Both the position numbers and the translations under genes were made by a program. From assembly GCA_902826615.1 (NCBI GenBank), contig CADEFN010000005.1, positions 310,001-374,000 on the forward strand: DNA of 64,000 nucleotides, written 5' to 3'. Shown here in pieces: positions 1-8,822 of this stretch. The notes under the pieces are model-generated. The model was given only the letters and a program-made list of their open reading frames with translations. It did not search any database and was not told the DNA's origin. Position 1 is the stretch's first letter; the number at the start of each line of letters is the position of its first letter. Source of the stretch: an uncultured Gemmatimonadota bacterium. GTDB lineage: Bacteria; Gemmatimonadota; Gemmatimonadetes; Gemmatimonadales; Gemmatimonadaceae.

Positions 1-475
1 TCGCCCGCGTCGCATCCGAGGTTCGCCACGTGACCGCGGTGGGTGTACCTCGATCGGCCGTCACCAGTGCGTCGAGTTGTTGCGTGCCGTTTACCGGCAG
101 CTCCGCGCTCGATGGCGAGACGGTCAGGCCAAGCACGCGCCCGGCCACCGTGACGCTCACGACAACCTGTTCGCTGCGTCCTTCAATGCGTGCGGTCACC
201 TCGGCGTTGCCGACGCCGACGGCGGTGATCACTCCACCCCGCTCCGCCGTCACGACGGCGGGATCGTTGCTGCTCCAGGTGAGCTCGGGTAGTGCGGGAC
301 ATCCTGACTGTTCAATGGTCGCCGAGACATTGACGACCTGAGTCACGACCATGGCATAACTCGTTTGGCCGGCCGTCACGCCGCGCACCACGCACTCGAT
401 CTTCGGGCCCGAGCTCTTCTCGCCAGAACACGCCGCGATTACACCCAACATCAACGCCACCAGACACGCACGCAT
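1..475 (-). CDS. Ig-like (Big_2-type) lipoprotein, C-terminus outside window
   Basis: Reading leftward from an ATG at 475, the frame stays open to the window edge, so about 158 residues are visible and the C-terminus is missing. The start encodes a lipoprotein signal ending IAAC|S, so the mature protein is probably lipid-anchored in the envelope. Two stretches resemble bacterial Ig-like Big_2 repeats: one with the pattern TWSSNDPAVVTAERGGVITA, followed by a second starting GLTVSPSSAELPVNGTQQL. Such domains usually serve adhesion or act as spacers; no ligand can be inferred. It is divergent from the collagen-like operon, with about 150 bp between the start codons. Fold assignment is by motif only. 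Confidence 0.75.
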   Translation of the reverse strand, partial: MRACLVALMLGVIAACSGEKSSGPKIECVVRGVTAGQTSYAMVVTQVVNVSATIEQSGCPALPELTWSSNDPAVVTAERGGVITAVGVGNAEVTARIEGRSEQVVVSVTVAGRVLGLTVSPSSAELPVNGTQQLDALVTADRGTPTAVTWRTSDATRA

Positions 476-610
476 TGCCCGACTCCTGTGAAGGGGCTCC
501 AGTTTGATTGGCGTGCGAGGCGGTCAGGATGGGACACCGTGGCGCGTTGTCCCATTGTGCCGGGAATCTCGCCAAACCCTGTAGCGCTCGGAGTTGGGAG
601 CGTTTCTGAC

Positions 611-620
611 AGGAGGAGGT
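611..620 (+). promoter_or_regulatory. Strong Shine-Dalgarno of collagen operon
   Basis: AGGAGGAGGT lies 5 nt before the ATG at 626. It is one of the few near-ideal ribosome binding sites in the window, which suggests the first collagen-like gene is translated strongly. Confidence 0.75.
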
Positions 621-625
621 GAGTT

Positions 626-1417
626 ATGGTGAACGCGCAAAACTCATTGCAACCGCGCTACGGAGGCGGGGCACGTCTTGTGGGTCTGGCTCTCGCTGCG
701 ATCCTGACGTCGCTCGAGGCGCGCGCGCAGGTGCTGCATGCCTGCTATGTCCCGGTATCCGGGTCCATCTATCGCATTCAGGTACCAAACGGACCACAGC
801 AGTGCCGGCAGGCGAGTCATGTGCCGTTCAGCTGGGACGCAGCCGGAGTGGCGGGACCGACAGGCGCGTTGGGACCGCAAGGTGCGGCAGGTCCACAGGG
901 GCCGATGGGGCCGCCGGGTGATCCCGGGGGCCCTCCGGGGCCGGTGGGCCCCGCCGGGCCACAGGGGCCGCAAGGTCCGGTTGGCAAACCGGGAGTTGCC
1001 GGTGCACAGGGCACAGACGGACCGGTTGGCCCTCCGGGGCCGGTTGGTCCCAAGGGACCGGCTGGCTCCATGGGCCCGATTGGCCCGATGGGACCACAAG
1101 GGCTCCCGGGCGACGCGGGCGGTCTGCAAATCGGACAGGTGCGACGTGTCTACAAGGCCGTCACCATTCCGCCCATGACCTTTCAGCGAGTGAGCGTAGC
1201 CTGTGCCTTTGGCGAGCGAGTGCTGGGGGGCGGCTATGCCATGCCAACAACCATCACCTTCCTGGGAGTGGTGATCCCGATTGTCGGCGCTGTTGCGAGC
1301 CATTCATTCAGTGACGCGGTCGGGATCGCCCAGGGATGGACGGTGGACTTCAGCAATGGCGAACAGAGTCAATCGATGAGCGTGAGGGTGGGTGTTGTGT
1401 GCCTCGATCCCCGATGA
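626..1417 (+). CDS. Collagen-like secreted protein 1
   Basis: 263 residues. A hydrophobic signal segment (about residues 17-34, ending EARAQ) is followed by a short head containing two Cys (HACY ... CRQASH), then a run of Gly-X-Y triplets (roughly residues 75-165, rich in GPxGPx and PP), then a C-terminal globular part of about 95 residues with two more Cys. Bacterial collagen-like proteins form triple helices on surfaces or in matrix; a trimeric stalk with a globular tip is inferred. The gene starts a four-gene operon and its stop overlaps the next start (ATGA at 1414). The other frames through the repeat are also open, but they are by-products of the GGN-rich sequence. Confidence 0.85.
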   Translation: MVNAQNSLQPRYGGGARLVGLALAAILTSLEARAQVLHACYVPVSGSIYRIQVPNGPQQCRQASHVPFSWDAAGVAGPTGALGPQGAAGPQGPMGPPGDPGGPPGPVGPAGPQGPQGPVGKPGVAGAQGTDGPVGPPGPVGPKGPAGSMGPIGPMGPQGLPGDAGGLQIGQVRRVYKAVTIPPMTFQRVSVACAFGERVLGGGYAMPTTITFLGVVIPIVGAVASHSFSDAVGIAQGWTVDFSNGEQSQSMSVRVGVVCLDPR

Positions 1418-2175
1418 CCATGAGCAACTCGCGAAGGATCACAGTGGGCATCGCGTTGGCGCTGGGTTGTGCGCCCCTCGTCGCGCTGAAGGCCCAGCAG
1501 GTGCACGCCTGCTATCGACCGGAGACCGGCACGGTGTATCGCATCAAGGCTGCCGGATTTCCCGCCGTTTGCAAACAATCGAGTCACGTGGAGTTCAGCT
1601 GGTCTCTTACGGGGCCGACTGGCCCAGCGGGGCCCGCCGGCGCGCCGGGAATCGCCGGTCCGCCGGGACCCCCGGGCCCGCAGGGACAAAGTGCGCAAAG
1701 CGGGCCAGCTGGGCCCAATGGCCCACCGGGCGTTGCCGGGTCAGAGGGGCCGACGGGACCGGCTGGCGCGGCTGGAGCAGCGGGACCACAAGGCCCCGCT
1801 GGCACCATCGGACCACCGGGCGCACTTGGACGCCCCGGCCCGCAAGGTCTTACCGGGGCTCGCGGTCCGTCGGGGCCACCTGGCCCGTTAGGCACCAGCC
1901 GAGCGCGCCTCTCGACCGTCGCGGGCTTTGCCGCCACGCTCGCGGGGAGTGTGGTGACCGCGTGGTGTTTGCCGAACGAGATCGCGGTGAGCGGGGGGGT
2001 GAGCGGTGTGGGAACAAGTGGTGGCGGTCCGCTACCCACCTTCGGTTTTCATCAACTGCGGGTGTCCCTGCCTGCGGAGGAGCCAGGTCGCTCGGGGTGG
2101 ACGGGAGGGGTGCTGAGTGGATGGTTGCCCGCAACCTCATTCACGGTGTACGCCGTGTGCGTCGGAGATGCCTGA
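1414..2175 (+). CDS. Collagen-like secreted protein 2
   Basis: 253 residues, starting at the ATG that overlaps the upstream stop by 4 bp. The layout matches gene 1: signal peptide ending ALKAQ, a head with [14 protein letters not shown] and a later Cys before SSHVEFSW, a Gly-X-Y region (about residues 70-165), and a C-terminal globular domain. The head is clearly paralogous to that of gene 1, while the C-terminal domain is much less alike. The three collagen-like proteins may therefore be co-expressed chains with different tips, possibly forming heterotrimers; that is inference. No hydroxylase or sortase gene is nearby. Confidence 0.85.
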   Translation: MTMSNSRRITVGIALALGCAPLVALKAQQVHACYRPETGTVYRIKAAGFPAVCKQSSHVEFSWSLTGPTGPAGPAGAPGIAGPPGPPGPQGQSAQSGPAGPNGPPGVAGSEGPTGPAGAAGAAGPQGPAGTIGPPGALGRPGPQGLTGARGPSGPPGPLGTSRARLSTVAGFAATLAGSVVTAWCLPNEIAVSGGVSGVGTSGGGPLPTFGFHQLRVSLPAEEPGRSGWTGGVLSGWLPATSFTVYAVCVGDA

Positions 2176-2177
2176 CC

Positions 2178-2909
2178 ATGAACGCCAAACACATGAAAGC
2201 ATACACGGTCCTTGCGTTGCTGCTGGGCGTTCCCGCTGCCAGTGTCGCCCAACCCGCGCCCATCCGCGGATGCACCGGGCCAACCGGGACGGAGCTCCAC
2301 CGACTCGGCACCCCAACTACTCCCAGCATCTGCTTCAGCGGGTCCATGTTCGAGCTTGTCTGGAACCTGGCAGGCAGTCCCGGCGTGGTCGGTCCTCCGG
2401 GACCCGCTGGCCCGCCCGGAGTGCCCGGACCGAAAGGACCGCCCGGCATCGGGAACGGATTGCCGGGGCCCGTTGGACCCGCCGGCGCTCCCGGGGCCGC
2501 GGGTGTGCAGGGAGCCGATGGACCTCCCGGACCGGCAGGGGCACAGGGTCCCGCGGGACCGGCCGGACTCCCAGGCCCTCCAGGGCCTGCCGGCTCGGAC
2601 GGAGTCGTTGGCCCGGTAGGCGACCGGGGCCCGAGAGGCACGGCGGGTGGATTGAGCAGTGGTTCAATCCGGCGGCTCTTCTACAACTACGCGATCGCGG
2701 GCAACGATATCAAATCGTTCCCAGCGCTCTGTTCGACCACCGAACTCGCCATTGGCGGAGGTCTTCAAGATGGAGCCGACGTGACGGTGCGCATCACGGG
2801 TTCGCACCCGGATCCAACCCTCTCGGCGGCCACCTGGTGGTTCCAGGTGCAGAACACCGGTGGCTTCAACGAAAACTTCACCGTGGAGGTCACATGTTTG
2901 ACAAAGTGA
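2178..2909 (+). CDS. Collagen-like secreted protein 3
   Basis: 243 residues beginning 2 nt after the previous stop. It has a signal peptide (ending SVAQ), a head with two Cys that is more divergent than in the first two proteins, but still ends in FELVW just before the repeats, then Gly-X-Y triplets (about residues 75-160, including [16 protein letters not shown]), and a C-terminal domain with two further Cys. The triplet count is similar to the other two chains, as expected if they assemble together. The last 16 bp overlap the start of the following lipoprotein gene. Confidence 0.83.
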   Translation: MNAKHMKAYTVLALLLGVPAASVAQPAPIRGCTGPTGTELHRLGTPTTPSICFSGSMFELVWNLAGSPGVVGPPGPAGPPGVPGPKGPPGIGNGLPGPVGPAGAPGAAGVQGADGPPGPAGAQGPAGPAGLPGPPGPAGSDGVVGPVGDRGPRGTAGGLSSGSIRRLFYNYAIAGNDIKSFPALCSTTELAIGGGLQDGADVTVRITGSHPDPTLSAATWWFQVQNTGGFNENFTVEVTCLTK

Positions 2910-3265
2910 AAACAGCGGCTCTGGTGCTAGGCATCGTGGCCTGCGTTGCCGAGACGCCGACCACGCCCATGGTGCAGGAGCCGCTGGCCGCTGAGCTGTC
3001 ACTGGGGTCGTCCGGATCCGTTCAGGCGGCCGGCATCGAAGACGCAATCGATCGGCTGCTGCCAGCACTCGATCGCCGCACGCAGCGCCTCGCACGACCA
3101 GTATTGTCTGTCTTGGCGGATGCGGCTGCCCGGGGTGACAGCGCCACCATAGCTCGCTCCTTTCACCTTTGGGCAAGAGTTGAGCAGGACGTGTCTGCCG
3201 CGGTGGCGAGCGACCCGGACTTCGGAGCCATACGGCATGCGGTCCGCACGGTCAGCCGACGATAG
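2894..3265 (+). CDS. Small lipoprotein of the collagen operon
   Basis: 123 residues; the start overlaps the end of collagen gene 3 by 16 bp, so it is almost surely co-translated. The N-terminus has a lipobox (GIVAC|V). The mature part is mostly predicted helix, with charged heptad-like stretches such as [20 protein letters not shown], and ends in RTVSRR. No known family was recognised. Position suggests a role in exporting, anchoring or assembling the collagen-like chains; this is inference. Confidence 0.7.
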   Translation: MFDKVKTAALVLGIVACVAETPTTPMVQEPLAAELSLGSSGSVQAAGIEDAIDRLLPALDRRTQRLARPVLSVLADAAARGDSATIARSFHLWARVEQDVSAAVASDPDFGAIRHAVRTVSRR

Positions 3266-3270
3266 GAGAG

Positions 3271-3306
3271 GGGCCGGCGATGCCTTGTGCGAAGTGTTGC
3301 CGGCCC
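3271..3306 (+). terminator. Hairpin after collagen operon
   Basis: GGGCCGGC (3271-3278) pairs perfectly with GCCGGCCC (3299-3306) across a 20-nt loop, directly after the last gene of the collagen operon. No T-run follows, so it could be a factor-dependent terminator or an mRNA-stabilising stem. Confidence 0.45.
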
Positions 3307-3338
3307 TCAACATGAATCCCGCCCGATTTTCTTCGTAG

Positions 3339-6101
3339 GTGCCCCCAATGTGGTCGCCCTCGCCCGAACAATGGAAGCAGGTCGAGCCGCTCGTCGACGA
3401 GCTGCTGGACATGGAAGAGACAGGGCGGAGCGCGTTCATCGAACGCAGCTTTTCGCATGACCCTCACCTTCGCGAGTGGGTTGATCGCCTGCTCGCAGGC
3501 ATCGGGAACGCTGCGTTTCTGGACCGCCCCGGTGCGGAATTCCTCTCGGAGGCGCTCCGCCCGGATCAGGCCGAGGAGACAGAGACAAACGACCCGCTGC
3601 TCGGCACCACCTTTGGACCCTTTCGCATCCTGCACGAGATCGGTCATGGGGGGATGGGGCGTGTCTATCTCGCTGAACGCGAAGGCGGAAGCTTCGAGCA
3701 GCGTGTCGCGCTGAAGGTCATCTCGTCACCGCTGCTCTCCACCTCGCTCCGGCAGCGCTTCATGGCCGAGCAGCGTGCGCTGGCCCGCCTCGAGCATCCG
3801 AACGTGGCACGACTGGTGGACGGGGGTGTGCGAGACGATGGTCTGCCCTGGTTTGCCATGGAGTACGTCGAGGGCGTGCGGCTCGACGCCTGGTGCGACG
3901 AACGCCGCCTCGACCTCCGTGCCCGCCTCCTGCTGTTCCTCTCTGTGTGCGACGCCGTTCAGGCCGCACACCAGCGTCTGGTGATACATCGCGATCTCAA
4001 ACCATCGAACATCCTTGTCACGACCACGGGCGAGGTCCGCCTGCTCGACTTTGGTGTGGCCAAACTGCTGGGCGGGGACGACGGCGAGGCGGATGACACA
4101 CGAGCCGGTGAACGTCTGTTCACACCGGAGTATGCCGCCCCTGAACAGTGGCGCCACGAGCCGGTGACATCGGCCACCGATTGTTACGCGCTGGGAGTGA
4201 TCTTCTATCAGTTAGTCTGTGGAGCCAGGCCACACGACTTGCGCTCGCGTCCGCGCGAGAGCTGGATGCGGATTGTGGAAGAGGAGCCAGCGCGTCCGGC
4301 GTCCGCGCTGGCAACGCCGGAGGCGGCCACGGCGCGTGGGCTCACACTATCCGGACTCCTCCGCACGCTGCGAGGCGACCTCGATGCCATTGCGCTGGCC
4401 GCGGTACGTCCGGATCCGACGGTGCGGTACCAGACAGTACGGCAGTTCGCCGATGATGTACGGCGCTTCCTCGACGCGATGCCGGTCCGCGCCCGTGAGG
4501 GTCGCTGGACGTATCACGTCTCCCGGTTTGTGCGACGTCATCGGACTGCTGTGGGACTCGCAGCCACCGCGATGCTTGCAATAGTTGGTGGCGCCATGGC
4601 CACGGCCAGCGAAGCCCGCAAAGCACGCGCGGCCGCGGAGGAAGCCACCGCGGTCAGCAGCTTTCTGCGCAGCCTCTTCGTGGAAGCCGCGCCGGAACAG
4701 ACCCGAGGCGATTCGATCACGGCTGGCGAGATGCTCCAGCGTGCGGCGGCGGGTGTTGACTCGATGTTCGCCGGGAAGCCGCAGCTGCAAGTGCAGGTGC
4801 TGCTCACGGTGTATGAAATCAACCGTGACCTGGGAGCGGTCGACCGGGCCGACACCCTTGTGCGCAAGGCCGTCGCGATCGCCGACAGCGCGATCCCGCG
4901 AAGTATGGCCGCCATCATGGCCCGCGCTACCCTGGGTGAAATTCAGCGAATACGCGGCGAGCTGCCTTTGGCGGACTCGGCATTCCGCCGCGCCATCGAT
5001 GATGCACAGGATATCGGCGCGCCGGATACCACACTCGCACGCCTGTACGGGGCGTGGACCAACGTGCTCTATCGGATGCAGCGCTTTGACGACGCTGCGG
5101 CGGCCAGTCGTCAGGCATACCAGGTGGGCGCGCCGCTGGGGCCGGTGTTCCTCGGTCAGTCAGCGGGCAATGTCGCCGCCGCCCTCGATGCGGCGGGCAA
5201 GGACGACGAAGCCGGTCGAGAGTTCGAGCGGGCCGCGCGACACTTTGCCAGTCCCGAGCTCGCGACGAATCCCGAACACCTCATGTTGTTGGGCAATTGG
5301 TCGGCGTTGCTCGAGGAACGGTGGGAGCTCGATAGCGCGCGCATGCTGAAAGAACGGGTGCTCCCGCTGCTCTCCAGGGTCTACGCGAACGGACACGATC
5401 GAGTGGTGATTGCGCGCAGCAACGCAGCGTACACCGCCTTGCGTCTCGAGCAGGCGGCCGCGGCGGAATCGGGGTTCACTGCGGCGTACGAGATGGCGGT
5501 GCGCCTGCACGACGACAAACACTTTCTCGCCATTGTCACGTCAACCAACATCGGACGGGCTCGGCTGGCGGCCGGGCAATGGGCCTCTGCGGAGACCGTG
5601 TTTCGCGATGTCCTGACTCGCGTACGCGCCGGCGTGGGCGGACAACATGCATATGCTTCCGCGGCATGGTTTGGCATTGCGCGTGCCGCAGCCAAACTGG
5701 GACGAACCGCAGAAGGTCTTGTGGCGCTGGACAGCGCTGCGGCCATTGCCCGAAGTGCGCTGCCACCCACCCACGTGCGCCACGCCGAGATTACGCTGGC
5801 CCGCGGCGAATATCTGCTCGATGCCGGTCGCGTCGCGGAGGCCGAACCCCTGTTGCGCGAAGGACTCGAGCAATTTCGGCAGCGATTGTCACCACGCGAT
5901 CCCCAGGTCGCCGAGGCGGCGTTTCTGCTCGCGCGCGCGCTCGCGTATGCATCGGGGCCTGGCAGCACCCAACGGCAGTCGGAGATTGTGGCGTTGTGCC
6001 GGGAGGCGGCGAGTCGTTATGCGCAGCTTCCATCGCGAGCACGAGCACGCGCGTCGGTCGACAGTGCTCTGGCGGTGTGGAGACGCGAGGGAAAGGCCTG
6101 A
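3339..6101 (+). CDS. Ser/Thr protein kinase with TPR-type C-terminal region
   Basis: 920 residues from a GTG at 3339 (an ATG three codons later is also possible). The kinase domain lies at about residues 93-375: glycine loop IGHGGMGRVY (101-110), VALK lysine (126), catalytic HRDLKPSN (217-224) and DFG (237-239), all intact. A membrane helix follows (about 404-421). The remaining roughly 490 residues are alpha-helical, TPR-like and probably outside the cytoplasm. A short helical N-terminal region precedes the kinase. This is the Hanks-type kinase with TPR tail common in Acidobacteriota and Gemmatimonadota. It converges, with 1 bp between stops, on a TIGR02999-like sigma factor, the usual partner of such kinases. 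Confidence 0.93.
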   Translation: MPPMWSPSPEQWKQVEPLVDELLDMEETGRSAFIERSFSHDPHLREWVDRLLAGIGNAAFLDRPGAEFLSEALRPDQAEETETNDPLLGTTFGPFRILHEIGHGGMGRVYLAEREGGSFEQRVALKVISSPLLSTSLRQRFMAEQRALARLEHPNVARLVDGGVRDDGLPWFAMEYVEGVRLDAWCDERRLDLRARLLLFLSVCDAVQAAHQRLVIHRDLKPSNILVTTTGEVRLLDFGVAKLLGGDDGEADDTRAGERLFTPEYAAPEQWRHEPVTSATDCYALGVIFYQLVCGARPHDLRSRPRESWMRIVEEEPARPASALATPEAATARGLTLSGLLRTLRGDLDAIALAAVRPDPTVRYQTVRQFADDVRRFLDAMPVRAREGRWTYHVSRFVRRHRTAVGLAATAMLAIVGGAMATASEARKARAAAEEATAVSSFLRSLFVEAAPEQTRGDSITAGEMLQRAAAGVDSMFAGKPQLQVQVLLTVYEINRDLGAVDRADTLVRKAVAIADSAIPRSMAAIMARATLGEIQRIRGELPLADSAFRRAIDDAQDIGAPDTTLARLYGAWTNVLYRMQRFDDAAAASRQAYQVGAPLGPVFLGQSAGNVAAALDAAGKDDEAGREFERAARHFASPELATNPEHLMLLGNWSALLEERWELDSARMLKERVLPLLSRVYANGHDRVVIARSNAAYTALRLEQAAAAESGFTAAYEMAVRLHDDKHFLAIVTSTNIGRARLAAGQWASAETVFRDVLTRVRAGVGGQHAYASAAWFGIARAAAKLGRTAEGLVALDSAAAIARSALPPTHVRHAEITLARGEYLLDAGRVAEAEPLLREGLEQFRQRLSPRDPQVAEAAFLLARALAYASGPGSTQRQSEIVALCREAASRYAQLPSRARARASVDSALAVWRREGKA

Positions 6102-6102
6102 G

Positions 6103-6660
6103 CTAACCCATGGCTGCCGCCAGCCAGCCCTTGGCCTTGACCCAGTCCCGGCGAACGGTGCGTACGCTGGTCCCCATGACCTCGGCGGTCTCGGCCTCGG
6201 ACAACCCGGCAAAAAAACGGCATTCCACGATTTGCACCAGCCGTGGCGCAGATGCCTGCAACCGCGCGAGCGCGTCGTCCAGCGCGAGGAGTTCCTCGCC
6301 CTGCTCCTTCGCCAGGTCAAGGGCCTCGTCGAGCGCGACGGCATGACGCATACCTTCGCGACGTTTGGTGTTGCGAGCGCGAGCGTAGTCGACGAGTACC
6401 CGCCGCATGGTGTTGGCGGCAGCGGCCAAAAAACGGGCGTGTGTGTCCCTGGGCAGATGTGTTGAACCGGCAAGCCGCAGCCAGGCTTCGTGTACGAGCG
6501 CGGTTGTCGTCAGCGTGTGGTCGGGACGCTCATGTTTGAGCTGGCCATGCGCGATGCGCCGGAGCTCATCATAGAGAAGTTCTACAAGCGCCTCGGGGAG
6601 AGGTTCACTGGCGGACATCTCGGCAAGGAGGCGACTGGTGTCAGCGTGGGCGGCTGCCAT
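6103..6660 (-). CDS. ECF sigma factor, TIGR02999 / Sigma70_ECF type
   Basis: 185 residues. It shows the family's marks: TTTALVHEAWLRL in region 2.2, NTMRRVLVDYARAR, and a region 4 helix-turn-helix with RFFAGLSEAETAEVMG and TVRRDW. This class (PF07638) typically lacks a classical anti-sigma factor and is found beside Ser/Thr kinases, as here, where its stop lies next to that of the kinase. Regulation by phosphorylation from the neighbouring kinase is a reasonable inference but is not shown by the sequence. Start ATG at 6660. Confidence 0.9.
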   Translation of the reverse strand: MAAAHADTSRLLAEMSASEPLPEALVELLYDELRRIAHGQLKHERPDHTLTTTALVHEAWLRLAGSTHLPRDTHARFLAAAANTMRRVLVDYARARNTKRREGMRHAVALDEALDLAKEQGEELLALDDALARLQASAPRLVQIVECRFFAGLSEAETAEVMGTSVRTVRRDWVKAKGWLAAAMG

Positions 6661-6848
6661 GCGAGGGCGGGCGGGTTCACGTGAAGAGTGGATCTAATCG
6701 ACGCGCCGCCTCGCTGGTCCGTAAGGCCCCGTCAGGCCCGAAAAGGGCAGGGGTCTGGCCGGCGCGGTACGGTATGCCTTCCGCGCATTCCCGTCAGGAA
6801 CTGAGCGTGTGAGAGGGCAGGCTCCTTGGTGGCACTTGCGTCTTGTCG

Positions 6849-7346
6849 TCAGCTCCCGAGGGCCCAGGCGGCAACTGCGAGGAACAGGGAGAAGCCAACG
6901 GCACCCCCAGTCGCCGCACCGACCAAAGCGGCTTTCCGTCTACGCGGCCCATGAGCGGCACGATACGAATCCGAAAACACACGGCCGTATTCCGTGCCGA
7001 AACGGGTTGTCCGCTCGGCCACCAGTCCGTTGTTGGCTCGTGTTGTCGCCGCAGCGCCGGTGACCGCGATCCCGGTGACGGTGCCCACTATGCCCACTGG
7101 AGCACCGAGGGCCGCAGGCAGCGCAAAAAACCCGACACCTAAACCCCCGAAGAATCCTCCGATGGCGGCGCCCCCACGTGGTGCGGCTCGACCAGCTGTC
7201 TGACCGTCATCGATCGCCAGAGCGCGTACGCTGTCACGCAACACCGGCCGATCTTGCGCCTGGACCACTCCAGCCGAAACCAGCAACAGAAGGACTGCCG
7301 TTGCGCTGGGGGCGCGCGCGCGAAGTAGCCTCATCGGCAATGGCAT
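6849..7346 (-). CDS. Exported hypothetical protein with glycine-rich hydrophobic segments
   Basis: 165 residues from the ATG at 7346 (another ATG at 7334 would give a cleaner signal peptide). The N-terminus is a signal peptide ending VVQAQ. The middle holds two Gly/Ala-rich hydrophobic segments (around GAAIGGFFGGLGVGFFALP and GIVGTVTGIAVTGAAA), and another hydrophobic segment closes the protein. The pattern resembles glycine-zipper envelope proteins, but no family was identified. The neighbouring beta-propeller gene runs in the same direction, 53 bp upstream. Confidence 0.65.
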   Translation of the reverse strand: MPLPMRLLRARAPSATAVLLLLVSAGVVQAQDRPVLRDSVRALAIDDGQTAGRAAPRGGAAIGGFFGGLGVGFFALPAALGAPVGIVGTVTGIAVTGAAATTRANNGLVAERTTRFGTEYGRVFSDSYRAAHGPRRRKAALVGAATGGAVGFSLFLAVAAWALGS

Positions 7347-7399
7347 GGTGAGCACAGCGTTACGCCGGCAAGCGTACGAGGTCGCTCGTGCTGACCTTG

Positions 7400-8566
7400 T
7401 CACGGGTACAGTGGCAACCGATGTCGCTGCAGGTACTGCAGATCGTCTTCGTCAGACCGAAGGGTGTAGACGACGCCCCTTCCAAACCCAATGACACGTG
7501 TCCTCGGCGCCAACGCAACCCGGAGCGCGACCTTGCCGCTGGCATCGAAGACGTCGTACGACGGCGTGTTGTCCTTCGCCTCGCGAGTCCTCGCCACCCA
7601 CACGCGCCCGTCGGGCGCCACAAATATGGATTGACCCGAGCGAAGGAAGGGCGGGAGATATTCGGGCCAGTCTGTGGGCTCCGGCATGCGCACCCCGACC
7701 GCTTCGCGCGGGCCCTGTCCTCCAGTGCCGCTGTTCATCACCACCAGTGTTGTGGCGCTGCGCGAGGCGCGCCACTGTTGCTTGTGCGCTTCGGAGAGTT
7801 TGAGACGGGGCGTGGGAATGGCAGGCCCGGATACCTTCGACGGCGCGATCCAATCCATGCGGTACGGTTGTGTCCTGAGGATGCCAACGCGACCGTCTGG
7901 CGTAACGAACCACTCCTCGCCAGCGGCAAAGGGATTGGCCACTCCCATGCTCACCTGCATGTCCCCCTGTCCCTCCGACGATGTAAGGGCCGTTTTGGGC
8001 TGGCGGACGTATCCAAGGGTATCTGTCGTGTATGTCAGCCGGTCCAGGCGGAGAATCGGTAGTGAATCCGGGATGGCTGGTGCACCATCGATCATCTGGA
8101 TGTCGTCACCCAGTCTGTAGAACCGCCCTCGGGCATCGACATAACGAGGCTGGGAGATGGTAACCGTGACTGGCCCACCACGTTTCCCGGCGGCGGCTGA
8201 TGCAGAGGTGCGCATGATGTCACCCACCTCCCCTTTCGGCGTGATCAGCAGAAAGCGCGAGTTCAGCGGGTCAAAGATCGCGCTGGTATCTCCCGGGAGT
8301 GCGTGTAGCGACGAAGGCAGACCGAATTCCCCGGGACCTCCACCCACGCGCCCCAGCTTGTGCAGCCTGCCTTTGGTAAAGTCGACAACCTGAACGCTCT
8401 TCTCGCGGGTATCGATGACCACCACACGTCCGTCGGGGAGTTCCTTCAAGCCGGTGGGGTGCGAAAAGGGTTCCGCGAACTCCATGTCGGGTTTGATCAG
8501 TGAGCGCACCGGTTGAGCGGACACGACCGATGAAAGGGTCAACGCGAGTAGAGAGACGGCGCGCAT
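7400..8566 (-). CDS. Exported six-bladed beta-propeller protein
   Basis: 388 residues from the ATG at 8566, followed by a short signal peptide (MRAVSLLALTLSSVVSAQP). The body repeats NHL/6-bladed-propeller-type blades: PTGLKELPDGRVVVIDT, GPGEFGLPSSLHALPGDT, EEWFVTPDGRVGIL, and QSIFVAPDGRVWVAR, each with the DGR/PDG turn typical of the fold. Such exported propellers are abundant in Gemmatimonadota, with unknown ligands. The open frame extends further upstream, but that part lacks signal-peptide character and has poor codon structure, so the shorter start is preferred. Confidence 0.8.
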   Translation of the reverse strand: MRAVSLLALTLSSVVSAQPVRSLIKPDMEFAEPFSHPTGLKELPDGRVVVIDTREKSVQVVDFTKGRLHKLGRVGGGPGEFGLPSSLHALPGDTSAIFDPLNSRFLLITPKGEVGDIMRTSASAAAGKRGGPVTVTISQPRYVDARGRFYRLGDDIQMIDGAPAIPDSLPILRLDRLTYTTDTLGYVRQPKTALTSSEGQGDMQVSMGVANPFAAGEEWFVTPDGRVGILRTQPYRMDWIAPSKVSGPAIPTPRLKLSEAHKQQWRASRSATTLVVMNSGTGGQGPREAVGVRMPEPTDWPEYLPPFLRSGQSIFVAPDGRVWVARTREAKDNTPSYDVFDASGKVALRVALAPRTRVIGFGRGVVYTLRSDEDDLQYLQRHRLPLYP

Positions 8567-8713
8567 GATGAGGTGAGCGAGTGGCTGCAACAAGCGACCG
8601 ATGCTGGCAACAGTTGGTACCAGCACGACGCGGGCTGCAGCAAGGTGCAGCACCCTGGCCACGTCGACAAAAGTAGGGATGGCCGACTTCTCAATGTCTT
8701 CCATGCCTCTTGT

Positions 8714-8779
8714 CACACCACGATGCCGCTCGTCCCAGCCGGCCCACGCCGCACCGTCCGTCGGCATGATCATGGTGTG
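8714..8779. promoter_or_regulatory. Imperfect dyad between divergent genes
   Basis: CACACCACGATGCC (8714-8727) faces GGCATGATCATGGTGTG (8763-8779), whose complement is the same motif with 3 extra bases. It lies in the shared promoter region of the propeller gene (left) and the plug-like gene (right), so it may bind a regulator of both. Motif reading only. Confidence 0.3.
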
Positions 8780-8822
8780 AGTGTCAGGGCATTTGTGCGA
8801 CGAATTGCCAACAGACTGAAGC

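Noticed and set aside
626-2900. Regular GGN-rich repeats resembling an assembly repeat or a CRISPR-like array
   Set aside because: They are Gly-X-Y codon triplets in frame within three distinct proteins; units are 9 bp and not identical, with no spacer structure.
1392-2909. 505-codon open frame spanning two collagen genes
   Set aside because: Only its last part, from 2178, is the real third collagen gene; the upstream part is out of frame with gene 2 and low in protein character.
2117-3265. 382-codon frame ending with the small lipoprotein
   Set aside because: Arg/Ser/Gly-rich out-of-frame reading of collagen gene 3; only the part from 2894 with a lipobox is supported.
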